This document shows positions 6,549-13,394 of a DNA stretch of 13,394 bases, one piece after another (position 1 is the first letter of the stretch; each line of letters begins with the position of its first letter). Origin of the DNA: JBBQHX01 sp038324385 (GTDB lineage: Bacteria > Gemmatimonadota > Gemmatimonadetes > Gemmatimonadales > Gemmatimonadaceae); NCBI GenBank assembly GCA_038324385.1, contig JBBQHX010000083.1, forward strand, positions 1 through 13,394, written 5' to 3'. The notes beneath the pieces are model-generated. The model was not told where the DNA came from. It was given only the letters and a program-made list of their open reading frames with translations, and did not search any database. The position numbers and the translations under genes were made by a program.

Positions 6549-9500
6549 ATGAGCCTTTCTCGCCGATCTCTGCAGCGTCCGGTCGCGGTGGCGATGTTCT
6601 TCATTGCTGTTGCGCTTCTCGGGGTGCTCTCGGCGTCGCGATTGCCGATCGATCTGCTGCCGGACATCGCCTACCCGAAGCTCGTCGTGTATACCGAGTA
6701 TCCGGGGGTGGGGCCGACGGAGGTGGAGCGGTTCATCACCGAGCCGATCGAGCAGGTGGTGGCGCGGGTGCCGGGGCGGGAGCGGACCGAGAGCGTCTCG
6801 CGCGAGGGGATTTCCCTCGTGACGCTTCGGTTCGCGTGGGGCACCGACATGGACTTCGCCACGCTCAACGTGCGCGAACAGCTCGACAACCTCAGTGGGT
6901 CGCTCCCGACCCTGCCGCAGCGACCTGTCGTGCTGCGCACTGATCCGACCGCCGATCCGATCATGGCGATCACGGTCACCGGGCGCGACAATCTCTGGTC
7001 GCTCAAGGAGATCGCCGAGTCGGTGATCCGCCGCCGGTTCGAGCAGATCGATGGCGTCGCGCAGGCGGCGGTGGTGGGTGGGCTCGAGCGCGAGATCCAC
7101 GTCGACGTCGATCCCCGGCTGATGCGCAGCTACGGCGTCTCGATGGAAGACGTGGCGGGCGCGTTGGCCGCGGCCAATCGGAGCACGCCGGGCGGCACGA
7201 TTCGGCGCGGGTCGTTCCGCTACACGATCCGCACCCTCGGCGAATTCTCCTCTGTCGATCAGATCGCCGATGTCGTGATCCCGCGTGCGGCGGCCGCGGG
7301 GGGCGGGCAGGGAAGCGTGGCCGGCGCGGGCGGGAGCGGCGCGGCCGTTCCGGCGTCGGGACGGGCGATCCGGCTGCGGGACGTGGCCGAGGTCGATGAC
7401 GGGTACCGCGACCGGGAGTCGATCACCCGATTCGATGGCCAGGAGGCGATTGGACTCCTCCTGTTCAAGGAGTCGGGGGCGAACACCGTGCGCGTCGCCG
7501 AACGCGTCGACGAGGTGTTGGCGCAGCTGCGCGAGCAGTACCCCGAGCTGACGCTTGCGGTGGCGACGAGCCAGTCGGAGTTCATCTCAGGCGCGATCGA
7601 CAACCTGCTTTCGCAGGTGATCGTTGGCGGGCTGCTTGCCTTTCTCGTCCTCTTTCTCTTTCTGCGCGATCCGCGCGTTCCGGTCGCGATTGCCCTGGCG
7701 ATCCCGATCTCGCTGATCGCGACGTTGGCGCTGTTCGACCTCACGGGTGTCTCGATCAACATCATGACGCTCGGCGGGCTCGCCCTCGGCGTTGGCATGC
7801 TGACTGACAACTCCATCGTCGTCGTCGAGAACATCTTCCGCCATCGCGAGCTCGGGCTCTCGCCCGAGGAGGCGGCGGCGGTGGGCGCCGAGGAGGTGCA
7901 GCGCGCGATTCTCGCCTCGACCCTCACGACGATCGCGGTGTTCGGGCCGATCATCTACGTCGAGGGAGTGGCCGGCCAACTGTTCAGCAGCCTCTCCTTC
8001 GCAGTCGCCTTCTCACTTGGCGCGAGCATCCTCGTCGCGCTGACGGTGCTGCCGACGCTGGCCGCTCGCTGGACAGCGCGCGCCGCCAGCGGCGCGCCGT
8101 CGCGCCTGACGCGGATCGGCGCACCGCTGGCGCGCCTGGCACGTCCGGGACTCGACGCCTTCGAGCGCGCATTCCGAGACTTCGCCGCGCGGTACGAGGC
8201 GGCGCTCGACTGGGCGCTGGATCATCGCGGGCTCGTGGTGGCCGGGGCGGTGGGGCTCCTCCTGCTGGCGATTCCACCGGCGCTGACGATGCCCCGAAGC
8301 GTCCTCCCGCAGGTCGATCAGGGCGAGTTCCGGATCGAACTCGATCTGCAGCGCGGCACGCCGATCGAGGAGACGTCGCGTGTCGCGGCGCGGCTGGAGC
8401 AGTTGCTGGCCACCGATCCCGACGTCGCCGCCATGTTCACGCTGGTGGGTCGCCAGGCGGCGATCGCCGGCGTCGACGACGCGAGCGGGCTCCACACGGC
8501 GCGCGTCACGGTCCGCTTGCGCGACGGGGCGAGCACGGATGCGGTGGTGGCCCGGTTGCGCTCTGGACTCGACCCGTCGCTCGCGGGCCGTCTCGCGATC
8601 GTCACCAACGACGCGACAGCGATCGGGAAGCTGATCGGCGGCGGGGAGGCCGATCTCTCGGTGCGCTTGCGGGGCGAGGATCGTGAGGCGGCGATCGCCT
8701 TCGGCCAGCAGATCGAGGGCGTGCTGCAGGGCACGCCCGAGATCACGAACGTTCGCCTCGGCACGATGCTCGGCCATCCGGAAGTGCGCCTCGCGATCGA
8801 CCGTGACCGCGCCGCGTCGTTTGGCATCACGACGACCGAAGTCGCCAACGCGATCGATCGCAACATGCGCGGCGCGACCGCGACCGATTTCGTCGACTTC
8901 GACCGGAAGATCCCGATCGTCGTGCGGCTGCCCGAGGCGCAGCGCACGTCGCTCTCGACGCTCGACGACGTCACGCTCAAGGGAATTCCACTGCGGCAAC
9001 TGGTCGACGTCAGCGAGGCGATGGGACCGACGGAGGTGCGACGCGTCGACCAGAGTCCGGTGATCGCTGTCTATGCCGACGTTGTGAGTGGCGACGTGCA
9101 GGAGGCGGTCGGCGCGATTCGCGAGCGGGTCGATGGCCTCACGCCGCCGCGGGGGATCGACGTGCAGATTGGGGGCGAGAACGAGGAGATGGCTCGGAGC
9201 TTCGCCGCGCTCGCCTTCGCGATGGGGCTCGCGCTGCTCCTCGTCTACATGATCCTCGCCGCCGAATTCGAGTCGTTGATCCACCCGTTCACCATCCTGC
9301 TCAGCGTTCCGCTGGGCGCGCTGGGCGCGATTTTCTTTCTCTGGATCACGGGGGCCGGGCTCAACGTGGTGAGCCTCATCGGCATCGTCGTGCTGGTCGG
9401 CATCGTCGACAACGACGCCGTGGTGAAGATCGACTTCATCAATCAACGACGAGTGGCCGGCCGCGACGTTCGCGACGCGATCCGCGATGCCGGCCACGCG

Positions 9501-9758
9501 CGGCTGCGACCGATCCTCATCACCTCGATCACCACGATGCTCGGGGTGCTCCCGATGGCGCTCGGCTTCGGTTCGGGCGCGGAGCTGCAGCAGCCATTGG
9601 CCATCGCCGTCGCGGGTGGGTTGCTGACGGCGACGCCGTTGACGCTGATCGTGATTCCGGTGGTCTACAGCCTGATCGAGGAGTTGCGCATTCGACTGCG
9701 CGGCGGCGAACCCGCGCCCACGCATGGCGCGCTACCAGTGGGGGTGACCGGTGATTGA
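6549..9758 (+). CDS. RND-family efflux transporter, inner-membrane permease (AcrB/MMPL superfamily)
   Basis: At 1069 residues it has the normal length of an RND pump, a proton-driven antiporter working as a trimer. TM1 is at 13-31 (VAVAMFFIAVALLGVLSAS), followed by the family mark LPIDLLPDIAYPKLVVYTEYPG. TM2 is at about 355-372. The TM4 motif GVGMLTDNSIVVVENIFRHRE has Asp420-Asn421 where AcrB, as I recall it, has Asp407-Asp408. TM10 reads GIVDNDAVVKIDFINQRR: the AcrB Lys940 position is Asn955, with extra Asp954, Asp956 and Lys960. Periplasmic porter subdomains fill 32-350 and about 570-880. A Gly/Ala-rich insertion lies at 247-271 in the first porter loop. The DN motif and INQ ending resemble the broad HAE-1-like group rather than CzcA-type metal pumps, but the substrate is unknown. 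ATG 6549 has no Shine-Dalgarno. The next gene overlaps its end by 8 nt. Confidence 0.95.
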   Translation: MSLSRRSLQRPVAVAMFFIAVALLGVLSASRLPIDLLPDIAYPKLVVYTEYPGVGPTEVERFITEPIEQVVARVPGRERTESVSREGISLVTLRFAWGTDMDFATLNVREQLDNLSGSLPTLPQRPVVLRTDPTADPIMAITVTGRDNLWSLKEIAESVIRRRFEQIDGVAQAAVVGGLEREIHVDVDPRLMRSYGVSMEDVAGALAAANRSTPGGTIRRGSFRYTIRTLGEFSSVDQIADVVIPRAAAAGGGQGSVAGAGGSGAAVPASGRAIRLRDVAEVDDGYRDRESITRFDGQEAIGLLLFKESGANTVRVAERVDEVLAQLREQYPELTLAVATSQSEFISGAIDNLLSQVIVGGLLAFLVLFLFLRDPRVPVAIALAIPISLIATLALFDLTGVSINIMTLGGLALGVGMLTDNSIVVVENIFRHRELGLSPEEAAAVGAEEVQRAILASTLTTIAVFGPIIYVEGVAGQLFSSLSFAVAFSLGASILVALTVLPTLAARWTARAASGAPSRLTRIGAPLARLARPGLDAFERAFRDFAARYEAALDWALDHRGLVVAGAVGLLLLAIPPALTMPRSVLPQVDQGEFRIELDLQRGTPIEETSRVAARLEQLLATDPDVAAMFTLVGRQAAIAGVDDASGLHTARVTVRLRDGASTDAVVARLRSGLDPSLAGRLAIVTNDATAIGKLIGGGEADLSVRLRGEDREAAIAFGQQIEGVLQGTPEITNVRLGTMLGHPEVRLAIDRDRAASFGITTTEVANAIDRNMRGATATDFVDFDRKIPIVVRLPEAQRTSLSTLDDVTLKGIPLRQLVDVSEAMGPTEVRRVDQSPVIAVYADVVSGDVQEAVGAIRERVDGLTPPRGIDVQIGGENEEMARSFAALAFAMGLALLLVYMILAAEFESLIHPFTILLSVPLGALGAIFFLWITGAGLNVVSLIGIVVLVGIVDNDAVVKIDFINQRRVAGRDVRDAIRDAGHARLRPILITSITTMLGVLPMALGFGSGAELQQPLAIAVAGGLLTATPLTLIVIPVVYSLIEELRIRLRGGEPAPTHGALPVGVTGD

Positions 9759-11028
9759 TCGAGGCTGGAGTGGCAGGGGGGCGGTGATCGCACTGACGAC
9801 GATCGCGATTGCCGTGAGCGCCTGTGGCGGTGACGCCGACACTCCCGAGGTGCGCGACGTCGTCGTCCGCGACAGCGCCGGCATCACGATCGTCGAGAAT
9901 GGTGCTGCGCCGACGCGTCCGGGGATCGTGCTGGATACGGTGGCGGAGGTCGACATCGGTGAGCGCGACGACGACGATCCCGATTACCAGCTGTTCAGGG
10001 TCACTCACGCCGTCCGTCGCACCGATGGTGCGATCGTCGTGGCAAACAGTGGGTCGAGCGAGATCAGGGTTTATGACGCCGCGGGCGCGTTCCTGCAGCG
10101 CATCGGTCGTGACGGTGCGGGGCCGGGCGAGTTCGAGCAACTCGATTGGCTAGCACTGGCCAAAGGCGACACGATCCTAGCCTTCGACAGGTCCGGGCGT
10201 CGGCTCTCTCGATTCACGCCAACCGGCGAATACGCGGGTGCGCTGGTGCTCGGGGGAGCGAGCGCGACCTCGTCCATCACGCCGCTCGGATTGCTCGGCG
10301 ATGGCCGGATGGTCGCCGATGGCGGGAGTCGATCGGGTGGCCGGAACACGATGGGCCTCTCCCGCGATACCCTGCAGATCGTGCTGATCGGCGCCGATGG
10401 CGTCGTTCAGGACACTGTCGCCGGCGTGCTTGGACGGGAGACTTCCGTTCAGAGCAGCGGAAGCGGTGACAATGGGGCAACGCTCATCATGCCGTCGCCC
10501 TACGGACGCACGACGACCTTCGGCGTTCATGGCGACGCGATCGCGATTGGAACTGCCGACAGCTACGAAGTTCGCCTCCTGGACACGACCGGCGGAGTGC
10601 GCCGCATCGTTCGGCGCCGTGTCGATCCCATGCCCGTGACGGAGGATGACGGGGCCGCACTGCGCGAGCAGCGGATCAGCACGGACATGCCAGCGCCGAT
10701 CCGCGAGATGTTGGAGCGGCGGCTGGCGGCGTCCGCGATGCCGCCATCGATGCCTCCGTACTCGACGATCCTGCTCGATCGAGTCGAGCGCCTTTGGGTC
10801 CGCGAGGCGACGCATGCGCGTGAGGCCGCTCGGTGGGCCGTTTACGGTCGCGACGGCGGCCTGATCGGCGAGTTGACACTTCCCGCAAGGTTCCGCGTGA
10901 CGGACGCCGGTGAGGACTTCATCCTCGGTATCCTCCGTGACGATGAGGATCTGGAGCGTGTGCAGCTATATCGCGTGCGAACGGCCAATGGCGTGACCGC
11001 TTCCGTCGCGATAGGAGTCGTCCGATGA
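9751..11028 (+). CDS. Six-bladed beta-propeller lipoprotein, paralog 1
   Basis: 425 residues from GTG 9751, which overlaps the permease stop by 8 nt; GGGGTGA (9741-9747) sits 3 nt upstream as a likely Shine-Dalgarno. The N-terminus has Arg4 and Arg9, a hydrophobic stretch (11-24) and a lipobox ending VSAC with Cys25, so it is predicted to be a lipoprotein. Next come GGDADTPEVRDVVVRDSAG and ITIVENGAAP, the mark I associate with a family expanded in Gemmatimonadota. NHL-like propeller strands follow: IRVYDAAGAFLQRIGRDG plus AGPGEF (105-128), ILAFDRSGRRLSRFTPTGEY (142-161), LLGDGRMVADGG, and VRLLDTTGGVRRIVRRRVDP (274-293). A charged helical insertion (about 300-333) precedes the last blades (PPYSTILLDRVERLWVREAT, WAVYGRDGGLIGEL). 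Acidic DDDDPDYQ is at 73-80. Function unknown. The overlap suggests co-translation with the pump; a role as a pump accessory is inference. Confidence 0.85.
   Translation: MIDRGWSGRGAVIALTTIAIAVSACGGDADTPEVRDVVVRDSAGITIVENGAAPTRPGIVLDTVAEVDIGERDDDDPDYQLFRVTHAVRRTDGAIVVANSGSSEIRVYDAAGAFLQRIGRDGAGPGEFEQLDWLALAKGDTILAFDRSGRRLSRFTPTGEYAGALVLGGASATSSITPLGLLGDGRMVADGGSRSGGRNTMGLSRDTLQIVLIGADGVVQDTVAGVLGRETSVQSSGSGDNGATLIMPSPYGRTTTFGVHGDAIAIGTADSYEVRLLDTTGGVRRIVRRRVDPMPVTEDDGAALREQRISTDMPAPIREMLERRLAASAMPPSMPPYSTILLDRVERLWVREATHAREAARWAVYGRDGGLIGELTLPARFRVTDAGEDFILGILRDDEDLERVQLYRVRTANGVTASVAIGVVR
11012..11017 (+). promoter_or_regulatory. Ribosome binding site of propeller paralog 2
   Basis: TAGGAG lies 7 nt before the ATG at 11025, inside the end of the preceding gene. 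It is the clearest Shine-Dalgarno in the window. It supports the ATGA-overlap start over the internal ATG at 11091, which would leave a signal peptide without positive charges. Confidence 0.6.
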
Positions 11029-12332
11029 CACGACGCGTAGGCGAGAGCTCACGGGGGTTGGACGGCGCGCGACGAGTATCGGTCGCGGCCATGCTTGTGC
11101 TGAGCCTGGCGGTCGCGGCTGCGTGCGGCGGTGACGCCGATGCGCCCGAGGTGCGCGACGTCGTGGTCCGCGACAGCGCCGGCATCACGATCGTCGAGAA
11201 CGGCGCGGCGCCGACGCGCCCGGCGTTCGTGCTCGACAGTGCCCCGATGGTCGACATCGGCGAGGGATTGGACGACGACCCCGACTATCAGCTCTTTCAG
11301 GTGACGGCGGCCGTCAGGCGCGGCGATGGATCGGTGGTGGTGGCGAATCGCGGGTCGGGCGAACTCCGCATCTATGACGCCGAGGGCACGTTCGTGCGTC
11401 GGATCGGCCGGAAGGGACAGGGGCCGGGCGAGTTCGAGCAACTGCACTGGGTCGGGCTGGTCGACGGCGACACGATTCTCACCTATGACTTCTCGGGTCG
11501 CCGCCTCTCGCGCTTCACGCCCGCGGGGGAATACGTCGGGTCGCTCGTGCTCGGCGGCGCGAACACCGCGTCGTTCGTCACGCCGCTCGGTATGCTCGAC
11601 GACGGGAGAATCGTCGCGAATGGCGGCGGCAACGTCTTCACCGGGGAGAGCATGAGCGGCATCTCACGCGATACGATGACGATCGTCATCGCCGGAGTGG
11701 ATGGCGCCGTGCAGGATACACTCACGCGCGTGATCGGCGGTGAGCGTTCGGTGAAGACCGGCGGCAGCGGCGGCAACCGGTCGGTCATGGTGACGTCGCT
11801 CCCCTACGGGCGGGCGACCACGTTCGGCGTACGCGGCGACGCAATCGCCGTCGCCACGGCGGACAGCTACGAGATCCGTCTGATGGACCCGTCCGGCGCC
11901 ACACGCCGCATCGTCCGCCGGCGCGTCGAGCCCATGCCGGTCACCGACGACGACATGGCGGTGCTGCGCGAGCAGCAGTTCAGCGGAGACATGCCCGCGG
12001 AGATCCGAAAGATGATGGAGCAGCAGCTCGCCGAGGCGCCACGGCCCGAGATGATGCCGCCCTATTCCACGATCTTTCTCGACAGGGCCGAACGACTCTG
12101 GGTTCGCGAGGCGACGCACGCGCGTGAGGCAGCGCGATGGGCCGTGTATGACCGTGAGGGGGCGCTGATCGCCGAGTTGCGCTTGCCGTCACGGTTCCGC
12201 GTCACCGATGCGGGTGAGGATTACGTGCTCGGGATTCTGCGCGACGAGGACGATCTCGAGCGGGTGCAGATGTATCGCGTGCGTGCGGCGGCAGGAGTGA
12301 CCGCATCGACGACAGTTGGAACTGGCCGCTGA
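11025..12332 (+). CDS. Six-bladed beta-propeller lipoprotein, paralog 2
   Basis: 435 residues. The ATG at 11025 overlaps the previous stop (ATGA). The n-region is longer than in paralog 1, with five arginines (Arg3, Arg4, Arg10, Arg16, Arg17). The hydrophobic core is at 18-30 and the lipobox ends VAAAC with Cys34. After the Cys the sequence is almost that of paralog 1: only one change in the first 33 mature residues. Domains keep the same order: DDDPDYQLF (83-91), LRIYDAEGTFVRRIGRKG plus QGPGEFEQL, ILTYDFSGRRLSRFTPAGEY, LDDGRIVANGG, PYGRATTFGVRGDAIAVATA, DSYEIRLMDPSG, TRRIVRRRVEPMPVT, a helical linker (about 308-340), then WVREATHAREAARWAVYD and FRVTDAGEDYVLGILRD. It is 10 residues longer than paralog 1, mostly in the signal peptide. 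Function unknown; clearly a tandem duplicate. The third copy starts on its stop codon. Confidence 0.86.
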   Translation: MTRRVGESSRGLDGARRVSVAAMLVLSLAVAAACGGDADAPEVRDVVVRDSAGITIVENGAAPTRPAFVLDSAPMVDIGEGLDDDPDYQLFQVTAAVRRGDGSVVVANRGSGELRIYDAEGTFVRRIGRKGQGPGEFEQLHWVGLVDGDTILTYDFSGRRLSRFTPAGEYVGSLVLGGANTASFVTPLGMLDDGRIVANGGGNVFTGESMSGISRDTMTIVIAGVDGAVQDTLTRVIGGERSVKTGGSGGNRSVMVTSLPYGRATTFGVRGDAIAVATADSYEIRLMDPSGATRRIVRRRVEPMPVTDDDMAVLREQQFSGDMPAEIRKMMEQQLAEAPRPEMMPPYSTIFLDRAERLWVREATHAREAARWAVYDREGALIAELRLPSRFRVTDAGEDYVLGILRDEDDLERVQMYRVRAAAGVTASTTVGTGR

Positions 12333-13394
12333 TGCGATTCTTCTTCGGTGACACAGGCAGGACAGGCTGTGCGCGCGATATAGTGGGCACGGCGGTGCTC
12401 GCGATCGTCATGGCGATTACCGCAGCATGCGGGGGCGACGGAGAGCCAGTCGACGCTCGTGATGTGACCATGCGCGACAGCGCCGGCATCACGATCATCG
12501 AAAACGGCGCGGCACCAACGCGTCCCGTCTTCGTGATTGACAGTACCGCGGCAATCGATATCGGCGATCGCGGGGACGATGATCCCGATTATCAGCTCTA
12601 CTCCGTTCGAGGTGCGGTGCTTCGAAGCGATGGCACGATCGTCGTCGGGAATGCTGGATCGGGTGAGCTACGCCTGTACGACGCGCGCGGACATTTCGTG
12701 CACCGCGTGGGTGGCAAGGGGAAGGGACCGGGCGAGCTCGAAGACCTTGCCTGGGTGGCGCTGGCGCCAGGCGACACGATTCTCACGTATGACCATGAGG
12801 GACGCCGACTGTCGCGGTTCACCTCCGACGGCCTCTACGTGCGCTCTTTCGCCCTGGGTGGGCCGAGTTCGGGTGTGTTCGCCAACCCGGTGGGGCTGCT
12901 CGATGATGGACGGATAGCCGCGAGCGGAAGCACTGTGTTCATGGCCGGTGAGCGTCAGAGTGGAATGTCCCGCGACAGCGTTCCGATCATGATCGTGGGG
13001 TCTGACGGGCTCATTCAGGACACGATTCGCTCTGTAGTCGGCACCGAGCGCTTGGTGCGGACTACAGAAAGGGGCATGACCGTATCGACGCCTCCGTGCG
13101 GTCGGGTGACAAGTTTTGCCGCACGCGGCGACGCGATCGCGTACGGGACTGGCGATAGCTACGAGCTGTCGATCCTGAATCCGAGCGGGGTGGTGCGTCG
13201 CATCGTGCGCCGGCGGGCCGCTCCCGTCGCTGTCACCAGCGCCGACCTGGAATCGCTGCTGATCGAGCAAATGGGCGGTAGCATCCCCGCCGAAACTCGT
13301 GCGCAGTTCCAGCGACAGCTCGCCGAGACCGAGCGCCCCGAGGCGATGCCTCCCTACTCCGCGATCTTCATCGATCGTGCCGGTCGACTCTGGG
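12332..13394 (+). CDS. Six-bladed beta-propeller lipoprotein, paralog 3 (truncated by window end)
   Basis: The frame from ATG 12332 is open for 354 codons to the window edge; judged by its paralogs about 70 residues are missing. The start shares one base with the previous stop (TGATG), suggesting reinitiation; only a weak GGA lies upstream. The N-terminus MRFFFGDTGRTGCARD leads into a hydrophobic segment (17-31) and a lipobox ending TAAC with Cys33. It then follows its paralogs: DVTMRDSAGITIIENGAAP, DDDPDYQLY, LRLYDARGHFVHRVGGKG plus KGPGELEDL, ILTYDHEGRRLSRFT, LLDDGRIAASG, GDAIAYGTGDSYELSILNPS, GVVRRIVRRRAAP, a helical linker, MPPYSAIFIDRAGRLW. It is the most diverged of the three: PYG becomes PCG and the middle third is loosely matched. 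Function unknown. The run may continue past the window. Confidence 0.84.
   Translation, partial: MRFFFGDTGRTGCARDIVGTAVLAIVMAITAACGGDGEPVDARDVTMRDSAGITIIENGAAPTRPVFVIDSTAAIDIGDRGDDDPDYQLYSVRGAVLRSDGTIVVGNAGSGELRLYDARGHFVHRVGGKGKGPGELEDLAWVALAPGDTILTYDHEGRRLSRFTSDGLYVRSFALGGPSSGVFANPVGLLDDGRIAASGSTVFMAGERQSGMSRDSVPIMIVGSDGLIQDTIRSVVGTERLVRTTERGMTVSTPPCGRVTSFAARGDAIAYGTGDSYELSILNPSGVVRRIVRRRAAPVAVTSADLESLLIEQMGGSIPAETRAQFQRQLAETERPEAMPPYSAIFIDRAGRLW

Noticed and set aside
8013..9725. 570-codon open frame on the - strand opposite the permease
   Set aside because: Low-complexity Arg/Asp/His/Gln shadow of a high-GC gene; no domain, no start context.
12537..12917. 126-codon + strand frame in the last gene
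   Set aside because: Wrong frame inside paralog 3, whose own frame is open from 12332 to the window edge and matches its two paralogs throughout.

Overview
The window is GC-rich bacterial chromosome (by eye about two thirds G+C) with every supported gene on the + strand. The best taxonomic pointer is the family of secreted lipoproteins at the right end. They carry a 'RDSAGITIVENGA'-type segment just after the lipobox, followed by six-bladed beta-propeller repeats, a family I know as greatly expanded in Gemmatimonadota. Scarce Shine-Dalgarno sequences and coupled starts fit that phylum. The assignment is inference, not proof.

Layout. (1) 46-519: small membrane protein of the DUF1232/YkvA type. 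(2) 682-2139: guaB, IMP dehydrogenase, the committed step of GTP synthesis; its start is fixed by the catalytic Cys falling at residue 305. A 13-bp hairpin (2147-2178) follows it. (3) 2268-3320: DHH/DHHA1 phosphoesterase of the NrnA type, followed by a GC-rich hairpin (3336-3353). (4) 3497-3526 holds a plausible sigma70-like promoter, then a tripartite RND efflux set: membrane-fusion adaptor (3574-4740), TolC-like outer-membrane channel (4761-6191) and inner-membrane RND permease (6549-9758). (5) Overlapping the permease end by 8 nt is a run of three paralogous beta-propeller lipoproteins: 9751-11028, 11025-12332 and 12332 to the window end. They overlap each other by 4 nt and 1 nt; the third is cut by the window edge.

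The non-coding stretch between the TolC-like gene and the permease (6192-6548) is a composite repeat. It has an eight-copy 7-bp array on the left, an inverted 3.5-copy array of the same unit on the right, three exact-length 39-bp tandem units inside, and an 18-bp inverted repeat nested within. It sits inside what otherwise looks like one operon.

How the genes may work together. The first three genes look like housekeeping. The adaptor, channel and permease form a complete efflux pump of unknown substrate. The propellers have no established function. Their start/stop overlaps with the permease suggest they are co-translated and might be periplasmic or outer-membrane accessories of the pump, a hypothesis worth testing. 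The permease also has unusual charged residues in its TM10 proton-relay segment. No transposase, phage gene, CRISPR array, tRNA or rRNA was seen.
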